Notes: generated from the sequence alone by a model not told the origin. Positions 43,786-53,286 are shown, counted from the first letter of the stretch. The stretch is DNA of 64,000 nt from Merdivicinus sp050943495 (GCA_050943495.1 JBMNPH010000002.1:236196-300195), one strand, 5' to 3'. Numbers and translations are program-made.

Positions 43786-43794
43786 AGTATAGCA
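43786..43794 (-). promoter_or_regulatory. Extended -10 promoter of the HD-M42-PHP-DUF1638-M18 operon
   Basis: On the minus strand, TGCTATACT forms an extended -10. No clear -35 is seen. It lies 32 bases upstream of the HD start codon. Confidence 0.5.
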
Positions 43795-43812
43795 CAAGTT
43801 TGCAAAAATGGC

Positions 43813-43842
43813 TTTACTTTTTTTGCGGTTTTCTGCTATAAT
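43813..43842 (+). promoter_or_regulatory. Promoter of the NhaP-type antiporter
   Basis: TTTACT and TATAAT separated by 18 bases, with the -10 about 32 bases before the start codon. It is divergent from the HD operon promoter. Confidence 0.6.
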
Positions 43843-43874
43843 ATAATTATAAGGATTTCTTAGGAGGGGTGCCA

Positions 43875-45467
43875 TTGCTCAATACATCGTTACTTTTAAT
43901 GGGTGTCGTGATCATCATTTGTGTTCTTCTCAGTCGCTTTACAGAACGTCTGCCTGTCCCTTCCCTGCTGGTATTTATTGGATTGGGAATGCTGTTTGGC
44001 GTCAACGGCCCTCTTGGGATTTATTTTGATGATTACTCCATGTCCGAAAACATCTGTTCCGCCTGTTTGATTTTTATCATGTTTTACGGCGGATTCGGGA
44101 CAAACCTTCGTGTTGCGAAACCAGTTGCGGTGCGTGCCTTCCTCTTATCCAGCTTAGGTGTAGCCGGAACGGCGGGGCTTGTCGCGGTTTTCGCCCATTT
44201 TGTTCTGCGGTTGGGTTGGCTCGAAAGCTTGTTGATTGGTTCCGTCTTATCCTCCACAGACGCCGCCTCTGTCTTTAATATCCTCCGATCCCAAAAATTC
44301 GCTTTAAAAGATAATACAGCATCCCTGCTGGAATTGGAATCCGGTTCCAATGACCCGATGTCCTACATGCTGACGGTCATTACCGTTTCCGCCATGCTGG
44401 GGAATGAGGTCTCCGTTTTCAAAACCCTTTTGGCGCAAATTTTCTTGGGCGCCGGCATCGGGATTGCATTAGGGTTTCTCGCCGCGTTTCTACTGAATCG
44501 ATTCCGCTTCCATTTTGAACAGGGAAATACCATACTGGTTTTTGCAGTAGCACTGGTTGCGTATGCTCTTCCCAACCTCATTGGCGGAAATGGCTATTTA
44601 AGCGTCTATCTTTGCGGCATCATTATGGGAAACCGCTTTATCGTTGGCAAAAAGCATTTAGTACATTTCTTCGACGCAATAACCGGTATTGCGCAAATGA
44701 TGATTTTCTTCCTGTTGGGATTGCTGGTCACACCAATTGAACTGCCTTCCGTTATGATTCCAGCTGTATGTATTATGCTGTTTTTAACCGTTATTGCACG
44801 TCCTATTGTCGTTTCCGGCATATTGCTGCCATTTCGTTCCAGCCTGCGCCAAATCTGTGTCGTATCATGGGCAGGATTGCGCGGCGTCGCTTCGATTGTT
44901 TTCTCCATCTATGCGGTCCTTCTCCATGCCCCCATTCGATATAATCTATTTAATCTCGTATTTTGTGTCGTATTCTTTTCGTTGGCTTTCCAGGGTGCCC
45001 TATTGCCGTGGATCTCGAAAAAAATGCAGATGATTGACAACCAAACGGATGTTTTCAAAACTTTTAATGACTATCAAGACGATCATGAAATCTGCTTTAT
45101 TAAATCTCATATTTCCGATTCGCACCCGTTCGCACATAAAAAAATCCGGGATATCGCAATGCCCAATCAATTTCTTGCCGCTTTAATTATTCGAGAGAAA
45201 AAACCTATCGTCCCAAATGGAGACCATACATTAATCCCCGGCGATTTGCTGGTTATCGCAGCCCAGCCGTTTGAAAACAGAGAAAACCTTTCTCTGCTGG
45301 AAAAAAATGTCGAGAAGGGACACAAATGGGAAAATCATCGCCTTCGCGATATTACCATGAAAAATGGATCGCTAATCGTCATGATTAAGCGGGATTGCCA
45401 AACCATTATTCCGGATGGCAATACAAAAATCCAAGCCGACGATACACTGGTTATTGCCTATTTCTAA
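43875..45467 (+). CDS. CPA1-type K+/H+ or Na+/H+ antiporter with TrkA-C domain (NhaP2/CvrA-like)
   Basis: A 530-residue antiporter with about 12 membrane segments. Key transport motifs are SVLSSTDAASVFNIL near residue 120 and LLELESGSNDPMSYML near 150, typical of CPA1, and VVSWAGLRGVASIVF near 335. The C-terminal soluble part (from about 400) holds a TrkA-C/RCK_C domain (KKIRDIAMPNQFLAALIIRE, ending DDTLVIAYF). The likely start is TTG at 43875, 5-6 bases after AGGAGGGG; the GTG two codons earlier is too close to that site. Confidence 0.88.
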   Translation: MLNTSLLLMGVVIIICVLLSRFTERLPVPSLLVFIGLGMLFGVNGPLGIYFDDYSMSENICSACLIFIMFYGGFGTNLRVAKPVAVRAFLLSSLGVAGTAGLVAVFAHFVLRLGWLESLLIGSVLSSTDAASVFNILRSQKFALKDNTASLLELESGSNDPMSYMLTVITVSAMLGNEVSVFKTLLAQIFLGAGIGIALGFLAAFLLNRFRFHFEQGNTILVFAVALVAYALPNLIGGNGYLSVYLCGIIMGNRFIVGKKHLVHFFDAITGIAQMMIFFLLGLLVTPIELPSVMIPAVCIMLFLTVIARPIVVSGILLPFRSSLRQICVVSWAGLRGVASIVFSIYAVLLHAPIRYNLFNLVFCVVFFSLAFQGALLPWISKKMQMIDNQTDVFKTFNDYQDDHEICFIKSHISDSHPFAHKKIRDIAMPNQFLAALIIREKKPIVPNGDHTLIPGDLLVIAAQPFENRENLSLLEKNVEKGHKWENHRLRDITMKNGSLIVMIKRDCQTIIPDGNTKIQADDTLVIAYF

Positions 45468-45487
45468 ATACAATCATACAAAATCAA

Positions 45488-45524
45488 AACGTTCCCCGCC
45501 AAAAGACAGGGAACGTTCTTTTTT
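45488..45524. terminator. Bidirectional terminator between antiporter and ABC exporter
   Basis: A perfect 9-bp stem (AACGTTCCC / GGGAACGTT) followed by TCTTTTTT on the plus strand. On the minus strand it follows the exporter stop codon at once, with TTTTGATTTTG after the stem. Confidence 0.88.
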
Positions 45525-47334
45525 AGTCTAATTCCAATTTTCCAGTGTAAAGGCTGTAATAACGACCTTGAAGCGCCAGCAATTCTTGATGTGTCCCGCG
45601 TTCTACAATTTCTCCTTGTTCCAATACAATAATGCAATCCGCATTCTTGACAGTGGATAACCGATGGGCAATCACAAATGTGGTACGGTTTTTCATCAAA
45701 CGATCCATTCCATGTTCAATATGCTTCTCTGTACGGGTGTCAACTGAACTGGTCGCTTCGTCCAAAATCAGAATCGGTGCCTTGGAAATCGCAGCTCTAG
45801 CAATGTTCAAAAGCTGGCGCTGTCCTTGACTCAGGTTTGCGCCATCCCCTTCCAACACCGTCTGATATCCTTCCGGTAGCCGCTGAATGAACGAATGGGC
45901 ACTCGCTGTTTTCGCTGCTGCAATTACTTCTTCATCCGTTGCATCCAATCGTCCGTATCGGATATTTTCCATAATCGTTCCGGTAAACAGATGCGTATCC
46001 TGCAATACCATCGCAATGTGAGAACGAAGACTGTCTTTATGGATGGTTCGGATATCTACTCCGTCAATCCGAATTGCACCGGATTGAATATCATAAAAAC
46101 GGTTAATCAGATTGGTAATTGTCGTCTTTCCGGCGCCCGTTGATCCGACAAATGCAACCTTCTTTCCGGGTTCTGCAATCAGATTAATGTCCTTCAAAAT
46201 CACTTTGTCCGGTGTATAGCCGAAGGTTACATGATCCAGCTGAACTTCGCCATGAACCGTATCCAATGTTCCCAAAGTGGAATCTTCCCGGTCTGTTTCT
46301 ACCGGTTCATCCATAACACCGAATACCCGTTCCGCACCAGCCAGCGCAGAAAAAATGGTATTCATCTGCTGGGAAATTTCATTGATCGGGCGGCTGAACT
46401 GTCTGGAGTAATTCAAGAATACCGTCAGTCCGCCGACATCAAACCGCTGCAATACGCACAGAATTCCGCCGATGCATGCAACCAGCGAATAGGTAATTTG
46501 CCCCATTCCGTTCATCATCGGGCCCATCATACCGCCGATAAACTGCGCACGGATCTGTTTGTCCCGGAGATTCTGGTTATGTCCGTTAAATATCTTCTGT
46601 ACGGCATTCTCATGGCAGAATACTTTTACAACCTTCTGTCCGGTTACAATCTCTTCCACATAACCGTTGACAACGCCCAATGCCTGCTGCTGTTCTACAA
46701 ACAATTTCCGGCTTCTCTTTCCGATAAATCCCACGATATTTAACATAATTGGGATCATCAACAAGGTCACTACTGTGAGCCAAAGATTTAGAGAAATCAT
46801 CAAAATCAAGGTGCCTGTAACGGTGATGATACCAGAAAACAGCTGTACAACGTTATTGCTGACGCACTCATCAATCCGGTCTACGTCATTGGTAAAGCGG
46901 CTCATCAAATCGCCATGTGTATTCGTATCATAATATCGAATGGGCAGCTTCTGCAGATGGGTAAACAAATCGTTTCGAATTCGTTCCATCGCATTCTGAG
47001 CGATCCCTACCATCAATCGTGTCTGCATATAAGACGAAACTACGCCTACTAAATAAACTGCTGCCATAACACAGAGTGCATAGAAGAGGCCAATCGGATT
47101 TCCGGGACTTCCATCTACGGGAAAAATATAAGTATTGATAATTGGTTTAAGCATATAGGATCCGCCCAGGGTGGAAGCTGTATTCAAAACTACAAACACA
47201 AACACCATAATCAAACGGAAGCGATAGGCGCTTAAATATTCCAACAAACGTTTTAGCGTCTTTTTGGTATCTTTCGGTTTACTGACAGGCGCACCGTGTC
47301 TCGGTCCGTCTGGCCCTTTTCCATTTCGATTCAT
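45523..47334 (-). CDS. ABC exporter half-transporter, second of a heterodimeric pair
   Basis: A 603-residue membrane-ATPase fusion. An N-terminal six-helix exporter domain (RLIMVFVFVVLNTASTLGG first, then FMQTRLM region) leads to an ATP-binding domain. Walker A is GSTGAGKTT, the signature is LSQGQRQLL, Walker B is ILILDEATSS with the catalytic Glu, and the H-loop is AHRLSTV. It overlaps its partner's stop by 4 bases. Both pair members and the MarR gene form one operon, typical of a multidrug or peptide exporter. The substrate is unknown. Confidence 0.93.
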   Translation of the reverse strand: MNRNGKGPDGPRHGAPVSKPKDTKKTLKRLLEYLSAYRFRLIMVFVFVVLNTASTLGGSYMLKPIINTYIFPVDGSPGNPIGLFYALCVMAAVYLVGVVSSYMQTRLMVGIAQNAMERIRNDLFTHLQKLPIRYYDTNTHGDLMSRFTNDVDRIDECVSNNVVQLFSGIITVTGTLILMISLNLWLTVVTLLMIPIMLNIVGFIGKRSRKLFVEQQQALGVVNGYVEEIVTGQKVVKVFCHENAVQKIFNGHNQNLRDKQIRAQFIGGMMGPMMNGMGQITYSLVACIGGILCVLQRFDVGGLTVFLNYSRQFSRPINEISQQMNTIFSALAGAERVFGVMDEPVETDREDSTLGTLDTVHGEVQLDHVTFGYTPDKVILKDINLIAEPGKKVAFVGSTGAGKTTITNLINRFYDIQSGAIRIDGVDIRTIHKDSLRSHIAMVLQDTHLFTGTIMENIRYGRLDATDEEVIAAAKTASAHSFIQRLPEGYQTVLEGDGANLSQGQRQLLNIARAAISKAPILILDEATSSVDTRTEKHIEHGMDRLMKNRTTFVIAHRLSTVKNADCIIVLEQGEIVERGTHQELLALQGRYYSLYTGKLELD

Positions 47335-49058
47335 ACAGCAGCTTCCTCCTTTTCCTTCTGTGAGTAGTAGATCTCCTGATAGGTTTCACAGCGTTCCATC
47401 AGCTCTGCATGTGTTCCCATGTCTACAATTCTTCCATCATCCATTACTAAAATCTGATCTGCATCCATTACCGATGTGATCCGCTGGGCAATCAGCAGTT
47501 TTGTGGTATCACGCAGATCTGTTCGGAATGTATGGCGGATTCGCGCCTCCGTCGCAGTATCGACTGCACTGGTGGAGTCATCCAGAATTAAAATTTTCGG
47601 TTTTTTCAGTAATGCACGTGCGATACAAAGTCTCTGCTTTTGACCGCCCGATACGTTAACACCGCCCTGTCCTAGTTCTGTCCGATAACCATTGGTGAAA
47701 TTCATTATAAATCCATCCGCCTGTGCATGTTCCGCCACCGTGCGCACTTCTTCCATCGATGCGTTCTCATCGCCCCAGCGAAGATTTTCCAATATACTTC
47801 CCGAAAATAGTACATTCGACTGCAAAACCATTCCAACGCCCTGCCGTAGAGCGGGGATGCTATAATCCCGTACATCAATTCCGTCGACCAGAACCCGTCC
47901 CTTACTGACATCGTAGAGTCTTGGTATCAACTGCACCAAACTGGTTTTTCCGGATCCGGTCGCACCGATGATACCAACTGTCTGCCCAGGTTCTACCGTA
48001 AAGCTGATATCTTCCAGTACAGAATTCTCCCCATATCCGAAGCTGACATGGTCAAATTCAATTTTTCCTTTCGTTACCTGCGCATCCTTCTGGGAAGCGT
48101 TCTCATCTGTCAGATTCACCTTTGTATTCAATACTTCCAAAATTCGATGCGCGGATGCGATCGCACGGGAACTTTGCAGCAAAATCATCGAAAGCATCAT
48201 CAGCGACATCAAAATTTGTACTACATAGGTCGTAAATGCCGTCAAATCGCCTACCTGCATGCCGCCTTCAATTACAAAATTTCCTCCAAACCATACAACT
48301 GCAATGGTCGTAATATTCATCATCAGGGTCATCAGGGGCATATTCAAAATTACAATGTTCATTGCCCGCAGCATGCCTTCTTTATAATCTCGGTTAGTAT
48401 CGCGGAATTTCTTGTTCTGATAATCTTCCCGCACAAACGATTTAATCAACCGAACATTTACTAAGTTTTCCTGGATGCTGTTATTCAGATTATCCAGTTT
48501 TTTCTGCAGAATTTCAAATCGCGGATAACCGGTTCGAATAATCAAGCCCAGCAAAATAACCAGTATGGGGGCTATCACTGCAATAACCAGCGCCAATTTT
48601 GCATTCATTGCAAAGGCCATAATCAAAGCGCCGACCAACATACCCGGTGCACGAAGCATCATAACCAGAATCATCCGCAAAACATTCTGTACCTGTGTGA
48701 CATCGTTTGTCAGTCGTGTTACTAAGGAACCCGTACTATAATGATCGATGTTTTGAAAGGAGAATTCCTGAACCTTTGCAAACAAATCTGCCCGCAAATC
48801 GGTTGCAAAACTGATCGAGGATTTTGCCGCCAAATAACATCCCCCGGTTCCCCCGAGTATCATAATCAGGGCTACTCCGGCCATCAACAATCCGATTCGG
48901 ATGATATATCCGGTATCCCCCGTAGTGATTCCTTGGTTAATAATCATGGACATCAGTTTGGGCAACACTACTTCTCCGACAACTTCCACAATCATGAGCA
49001 AAGGCCCGATGATAAATCCAACCAAATATGGTTTGACATATTTCCAGAATTTCTTCAT
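47331..49058 (-). CDS. ABC exporter half-transporter, first of a heterodimeric pair
   Basis: A 575-residue membrane-ATPase fusion. Six membrane segments are visible, beginning VGFIIGPLLMIVEVV. Walker A is GATGSGKTS, the signature is VSGGQKQRL and Walker B is ILILDDSTSA: Asp stands where the catalytic Glu is expected. That is the degenerate site usual in heterodimeric exporters, the partner keeping the Glu. The H-loop region reads AQRITSV, with Gln for His. It overlaps the MarR gene by 4 bases and its partner by 4. Confidence 0.93.
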   Translation of the reverse strand: MKKFWKYVKPYLVGFIIGPLLMIVEVVGEVVLPKLMSMIINQGITTGDTGYIIRIGLLMAGVALIMILGGTGGCYLAAKSSISFATDLRADLFAKVQEFSFQNIDHYSTGSLVTRLTNDVTQVQNVLRMILVMMLRAPGMLVGALIMAFAMNAKLALVIAVIAPILVILLGLIIRTGYPRFEILQKKLDNLNNSIQENLVNVRLIKSFVREDYQNKKFRDTNRDYKEGMLRAMNIVILNMPLMTLMMNITTIAVVWFGGNFVIEGGMQVGDLTAFTTYVVQILMSLMMLSMILLQSSRAIASAHRILEVLNTKVNLTDENASQKDAQVTKGKIEFDHVSFGYGENSVLEDISFTVEPGQTVGIIGATGSGKTSLVQLIPRLYDVSKGRVLVDGIDVRDYSIPALRQGVGMVLQSNVLFSGSILENLRWGDENASMEEVRTVAEHAQADGFIMNFTNGYRTELGQGGVNVSGGQKQRLCIARALLKKPKILILDDSTSAVDTATEARIRHTFRTDLRDTTKLLIAQRITSVMDADQILVMDDGRIVDMGTHAELMERCETYQEIYYSQKEKEEAAV

Positions 49059-49513
49059 ATTTGTGTCTCTCCTTCCGGCAGCTGATCGGTTCCTGCCAAA
49101 CTCTCATACATTTTATCAAGACAGGTTAACAAGACCTTTTTCTCCTCCTCCGTACATTTTTCAAACAGGCTGGTATCGACTTTTTGAAAAATTTCAAAAC
49201 TCTTTCGAACAATCTCCTCTCCTTCCGCTGTTAAATCGATCTGATGATATCGATTATCTGCTGGATCAATGATTCTCTGAACATATCCATCTTTTTCCAA
49301 CTTTTTTAAACTTAATGTGATTGCTGCCGGTGTCAACTCCAGTTCATCTGCCAATTCCTTCTGCGATGATTTCCGTTTCCGGGAAATGGTCATCAACAGG
49401 TGATGCTGCGAACGGCAAAGTCCTGTTGATATACTTGCCCTTTCCAGTGCATGCCGGTGTTGGATACTCATTCGTCGGAATTTTTCAGCCAATTCCTGAT
49501 CGATGAGATTCAT
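49055..49513 (-). CDS. MarR-family regulator of the ABC exporter operon
   Basis: A 152-residue winged-helix regulator, presumably an autorepressor. The DNA-binding region is QKELADELELTPAAITLSLKKLE, with the wing at DGYVQRIIDPADNRYHQIDLT. The N- and C-terminal helices form the dimer interface. The ATG at 49513 has AAGGAGG 6 bases upstream; the frame is open six codons earlier, but that would place the ribosome site inside the gene. A palindrome lies between its promoter and start. It is the first gene, coupled by a 4-base overlap to the exporter. Confidence 0.9.
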   Translation of the reverse strand: MNLIDQELAEKFRRMSIQHRHALERASISTGLCRSQHHLLMTISRKRKSSQKELADELELTPAAITLSLKKLEKDGYVQRIIDPADNRYHQIDLTAEGEEIVRKSFEIFQKVDTSLFEKCTEEEKKVLLTCLDKMYESLAGTDQLPEGETQI

Positions 49514-49545
49514 ATGGATCCTCCTTTTCAAATAGATTAGCGATT

Positions 49546-49575
49546 AACAATTAAGTGCTTAATCATTAAGTTGTT
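49546..49575. promoter_or_regulatory. MarR-type operator
   Basis: AT-rich dyads overlap here: a perfect 13-base palindrome CTTAATCATTAAG (49558-49570), the near-palindrome TTAAGTGCTTAA beside it, and outer AACAA / TTGTT ends. It covers the transcription start of the marR operon, a classic autorepression position. Confidence 0.75.
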
Positions 49576-49579
49576 ATCT

Positions 49580-49607
49580 ATTATAGCAAATCTACAGATT
49601 TTGTCAA
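49580..49607 (-). promoter_or_regulatory. Sigma-A promoter of the marR-exporter operon
   Basis: On the minus strand, TTGACA and TATAAT are separated by 16 bases, just upstream of the operator. Confidence 0.85.
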
Positions 49608-49743
49608 TACTATTCTCGTAACATTTTTCAATTTTTCCCTTTTTATCCATAAATTGAAGCTTTGAAACGATAATTCTTTTGATCGTACCATTCTTCCTTT
49701 TCCTGCATAGCATAAATTATCTTACTTTGAAAGAGGTGTGGTC

Positions 49744-49926
49744 ATGGAGATCAAAGATGACACTTGTCAGTGTTTGGAGGATTTACCTCTTGCAATGGCA
49801 TATGTTCCGATGCAAAAATGGCGGGAACAGTATGCGCCGGCTGTTGCTCTAGAAAGAGGGACGATCTTTCCGGAATTAGATCTTCCTTTTATCGGAGAGG
49901 AGGCTGTTCCGAATGGAAGAAAATAA
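49744..49926 (+). CDS. cotJA: Spore coat protein CotJA
   Basis: A 60-residue protein of the CotJA family. The signature LAMAYVPMQKWREQYAP is followed by ALERGTIFPELDLPF, both conserved in CotJA. In B. subtilis, CotJA binds CotJC and is made in the mother cell under sigma-E. AGAGGTG lies 5-6 bases before the chosen ATG. It overlaps cotJB by 14 bases. The region upstream has a CATA-type motif (near 49709) but no convincing sigma-E pair. Its presence shows the organism belongs to a spore-forming line. Confidence 0.9.
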   Translation: MEIKDDTCQCLEDLPLAMAYVPMQKWREQYAPAVALERGTIFPELDLPFIGEEAVPNGRK

Positions 49927-50164
49927 GAAGAAATTACTTCGGGAGATTCAGCAATGTAATTTTGCTTTGGTGGAAGCAAACCTCTATCTGGATACGCATC
50001 CCGAGGATCAGGAAGCAATCCAATATTTTAAAAAAGCACAGAAACGTCTGTCCGGGCATTTGGCTGAATTTGAAGAAAAATATGGAAAGATTTCCGCAAA
50101 TACCGATGGTAAATTGCGTTGGGCTTGGGTGGACGAACCGTGGCCCTGGCAGATGGAGGGTTGA
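49913..50164 (+). CDS. cotJB: Spore coat protein CotJB
   Basis: An 83-residue CotJB family protein. Signatures are LLREIQQCNFALVEANLYLD at the start, DTHPEDQEAIQYF and the C-terminal WAWVDEPWPWQMEG, rich in Trp. The function is poorly known; it accompanies CotJA and CotJC in the inner coat. GGAGAGG precedes the ATG inside cotJA. Its stop overlaps the ribosome site of cotJC. Confidence 0.93.
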   Translation: MEENKKKLLREIQQCNFALVEANLYLDTHPEDQEAIQYFKKAQKRLSGHLAEFEEKYGKISANTDGKLRWAWVDEPWPWQMEG

Positions 50165-50166
50165 GT

Positions 50167-50763
50167 ATGTGGCAATATGAAAAACGTTTGATGCGGCCTG
50201 TCAAAATTCAACGGCCCGATCCTGCCGCCGCGACCGTAATTTTGTCGCAGCTCGGTGGTCCCCACGGAGAGCTCGGAGCTGCGACACGATATCTGAGTCA
50301 GCGTTATGCAATGCCATATGGAGAAATTGCCGGCATCTTAACCGATATCGGCACCGAAGAGCTGGCACATGTCGAAATGGTTTCGGCTATCTTATACCAA
50401 TTAACGCGTAATTTATCCGTGCAGGAAATCAAGGAGAAGGGATTCGCCCCTTATTTTGTCGATCATACAACCGGAATATATCCGCAAGCTGCTTCGGGTG
50501 TTCCCTTCTCCGCCGGCGGAATCGCTTCAACCGGCGATGTTTTTGCCGATCTGCATGAGGATTTGGCGGCGGAGCAGAAGGCAAGACTAAGTTATGACAA
50601 TATTCTTCGTCTGGTTGATGATCCCGATGTCCGTGATGCAATTAAGTTCCTGCGTGAACGTGAAATTGTCCATTATCAGCGTTTCGGCGAAGCAATCCGC
50701 ATTGCACAGGATAAACTGGATTCCAAAAATTTCTATGCCTTCAACCCGGCCTTCGACAAATAA
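50167..50763 (+). CDS. cotJC: Manganese catalase family spore coat protein CotJC
   Basis: A 198-residue dimanganese-catalase-like protein. The ferritin-like four-helix core shows metal-ligand Glu residues in GGPHGELGAATRYLS, then DIGTEELAHVEMV (Glu and His) and a second pair in DLAAEQKARLSYDNI and REREIVHYQRFGEA. It may break down hydrogen peroxide in the coat. GGAGGG lies 6 bases before the ATG at 50167; an upstream in-frame stretch overlaps cotJB and is not CotJC-like. A terminator follows. Confidence 0.94.
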   Translation: MWQYEKRLMRPVKIQRPDPAAATVILSQLGGPHGELGAATRYLSQRYAMPYGEIAGILTDIGTEELAHVEMVSAILYQLTRNLSVQEIKEKGFAPYFVDHTTGIYPQAASGVPFSAGGIASTGDVFADLHEDLAAEQKARLSYDNILRLVDDPDVRDAIKFLREREIVHYQRFGEAIRIAQDKLDSKNFYAFNPAFDK

Positions 50764-50769
50764 AAAATC

Positions 50770-50798
50770 GGGGAGTGCTGCTATGCACCCCCCTTTTT
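50770..50798 (+). terminator. Terminator of cotJABC
   Basis: A 9-bp GC-rich stem with one mismatch (GGGGAGTGC / GCACCCCCC) followed by TTTTT. Confidence 0.82.
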
Positions 50799-50805
50799 AT
50801 TGGAA

Positions 50806-50834
50806 TTGACAAGCACCCTCCTGCAATGTATAAT
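50806..50834 (+). promoter_or_regulatory. Sigma-A promoter of the ubiD-ubiX-lpdD cluster
   Basis: Perfect TTGACA and TATAAT separated by 17 bases, about 40 bases before the ubiD start codon. Confidence 0.9.
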
Positions 50835-50874
50835 GAAGTTGATCTATTTTTCTGCAAAAAAAGGAGGATTTGCT

Positions 50875-52357
50875 ATGCCAAATACCGTGTTTGATCTCCG
50901 CAGCGCCCTCGCTTTGCTACAGCAAACACCTGGTCAGCTGCTCGAAACCCATGAGGAAGTCGATCCCGAAGCGGAACTTTCCGGTATCTACCGCTATGTC
51001 GGCGCCGGCGGAACCGTCAAACGGCCTACAAAAGAAGGCCCTGCGATGCTGTTTCATAATGTCAAAGGCCATCCCGACGCCAAAGTTGCCATTGGTCTCC
51101 TCGCCAGCCGCAAACGGGTCGGCCTGCTGCTCGACTGCCCCCCCCGAAGAGCTGGGAAAACGGATGTATCATTCGGTCGATCATCCCATTCCGCCCGTCC
51201 TGACAGATGCCCCTGCCCCCTGTCAGCAGGTGGTCCACAAGGCTACCGATCCGGATTTTGATCTGTATCGCCTCATCCCCGCCCCAACCAATACCCCTGA
51301 TGACGCCGGTCCATACATCACTTTAGGAATGTGCTATGCTACTCATCCCGATACCGGCAAAAGCGATGTCACCATTCATCGCCTTTGCATCCAAGGGAAG
51401 GACGAGTTGTCCATTTTCTTTACACCGGGCGCCCGTCACATCGGCGCAATGGCAGAACGTGCCGAACAACTGAATCAAAAACTTCCCATCTCCATCAGTA
51501 TCGGCGTCGATCCTGCCATTGAAATCGGTTCCTGCTTTGAACCGCCTACAACTCCCCTCGGTTATGATGAACTTGCGGTTGCCGGCGCTTTGCGCGGACA
51601 GCCTGTCGAGATGTGCCGCTGCCTTACCATCCCGCAGAATGCGATCGCCAATGCCGAATATGTCATCGAGGGAGAAGTCATTCCGCATATCCGTGTACAG
51701 GAAGATCAAAACCGTCATACCGGCTTTGCTATGCCGGAATTCCCCGGTTATACCGGCCCCGCCAGCAGCCAATGCTGGATGATCAAAGTGACTGCGGTCA
51801 CTCACCGCGAGCATCCGATTATGCAGACCTGCATCGGCCCCAGCGAAGAACATGTCTCGATGGCCGGTATCCCGACCGAAGCCAGTATCTATGGCATGGT
51901 CGAAAAGGCAATGCCCGGCAAGCTTCTGAATGTCTACTGCTGCTCAGCCGGCGGCGGAAAATATATGGCGGTCCTCCAATTCAAAAAGACTGTCCCCAGT
52001 GATGAAGGACGTCAACGTCAAGCTGCTTTGCTCGCTTTTTCTGCCTTCAGCGAACTCAAACATATTTATCTGGTGGACGAGGACGTTGACTGCTTCGATA
52101 TGAATGATGTCCTATGGGCCATGAATACCCGTTTTCAGGCCGATGTTGATATGATTCCCATTCCGGGCGTTCGCTGCCATCCGCTTGACCCATCCAACGA
52201 TCCTTCCTGCTCTCCCAGCATCCCGGATCACGGCATCGCCTGCAAAGCTATTTTCGACTGCACCGTCCCCTTTGCCTGCAAGGACCGCTTCATTCGGGCG
52301 CGCTTCTTAGAAGTCGATCCCTCCCGTTGGACAAAGGAGTCATCCCATGAAGAATAA
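50875..52357 (+). pseudogene. UbiD-family decarboxylase (LpdC/hydroxyarylic acid type), frameshifted
   Basis: UbiD enzymes use prenylated FMN to decarboxylate aromatic acids. The first frame gives MPNTVFDLRSALALL to VGLLLDCPP; the second resumes at EELGKRMYHSVDHPIPP and runs through NTPDDAGPYITLGMCY, AIEIGSCFEPPTTPLG, the Glu-rich VIEGEVIPHIRVQEDQNRHT and CSAGGGKYMAVLQ to the end. The break is a run of eight C (51138-51145); seven would restore a 494-residue protein of normal length. It may be a true mutation or a sequencing error. The start has AGGAGG 7 bases upstream. It overlaps ubiX by 11 bases. Confidence 0.9.
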
Positions 52358-52931
52358 ACGCCTCGTGATTGCGGCAACCGGTGCAAGCGGCGCCCCGCTT
52401 CTGGTTCGATGTCTTGAAATTCTTCGCGCACATCCGGATTTTGAATCCCATCTGATCGTCAGTCGCGGTGCAAGCCTCACTCTTGAACAGGAAACCTCTT
52501 TGTCTGAATCCGACTTGCGAAAACTTGCGGATGTTTGCTACGAGCCCGATCAGATCGGCGCTGCACCTGCCAGCGGTTCCTTCCGGACCGAGGGAATGCT
52601 CATCGTTCCGTGCAGTATGAAAACTGCTGCCGGTATCCACTGCGGCTATGCCGATTCCCTTATTCTCCGCGCCGCCGATGTGACCATCAAGGAACAACGC
52701 AAACTGGTGCTCGCTGTCCGGGAATCTCCGCTCAGCCCCATCCATCTGCAGAATTTGCTGGATTTGTCCCGGATCCCCGGCGTGCGGATTGCCCCGCCTA
52801 TGCTTACTTTTTATCATAACCCGCAGTCTATTGACGACATGCTTACCCAATCTGCTGCCAGGCTGCTTGAGCCTTTCGGCATTGAAACGGAGGGATTCCG
52901 CCCATGGAACGGCCTGTCTCCCGCTCGCTGA
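52347..52931 (+). CDS. UbiX-type flavin prenyltransferase (LpdB/BsdB type)
   Basis: A 194-residue flavin prenyltransferase making the prenylated FMN cofactor for the preceding UbiD enzyme. The glycine-rich opening VIAATGASGAPLL binds FMN, SFRTEGMLIVPCSMKTAAGI is the family motif, and LAVRESPLSPIHLQN with the later conserved Pro-rich segment completes it. It overlaps ubiD by 11 bases and the next gene by 28, so the three are coupled. This B-C-D set matches lpdBCD/bsdBCD hydroxyarylic acid decarboxylase systems. Confidence 0.94.
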   Translation: MKNKRLVIAATGASGAPLLVRCLEILRAHPDFESHLIVSRGASLTLEQETSLSESDLRKLADVCYEPDQIGAAPASGSFRTEGMLIVPCSMKTAAGIHCGYADSLILRAADVTIKEQRKLVLAVRESPLSPIHLQNLLDLSRIPGVRIAPPMLTFYHNPQSIDDMLTQSAARLLEPFGIETEGFRPWNGLSPAR

Positions 52932-53284
52932 AACTCCCCTTTGGAGAGCTTTGCCTGCAGATCTCCAAACTGGGAACGGACTGGCATATCCTGCTGTGGG
53001 GCGGTGATACCCCTCATATCGGATGTACAGTCCTGGCAACTCCGCGGCCTTCCCTCCTTGACCCGCACAAAATCAGCGCCACCTCTTCCGTTCTCAATAT
53101 CACCGGGCACAAAGACGACATTCTCTGCCGCCTGATCGCCGAACAGGTCTGCCGCTCTGTCAATGCTGTAACGGTTTGTACCGGCGGCTTTCATCTCGAT
53201 CACATCTCGCCGCAGCAGATTCAGCAGCTTTTGGATGCAGTTCCCCCTTTTCTGGACAGCATCCTCTCCCAAATGCCCATCTGA
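52904..53284 (+). CDS. LpdD/BsdD-like accessory protein of the UbiD decarboxylase
   Basis: A 126-residue protein resembling the small D subunit (prenyl-FMN chaperone-like) of lpdBCD-type decarboxylase clusters. Features are LQISKLGTDWHILLWGGDTPHIGC near the start (in parts: GTDWHILLWGG, HIGC), TSSVLNITGHKDD and VTVCTGGFHLDHI. Its exact function is not settled. The GGAGGG site and start lie inside ubiX, a strong sign of translational coupling. The assignment rests mainly on position and short motifs. Confidence 0.8.
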   Translation: MERPVSRSLKLPFGELCLQISKLGTDWHILLWGGDTPHIGCTVLATPRPSLLDPHKISATSSVLNITGHKDDILCRLIAEQVCRSVNAVTVCTGGFHLDHISPQQIQQLLDAVPPFLDSILSQMPI

Positions 53285-53286
53285 CA

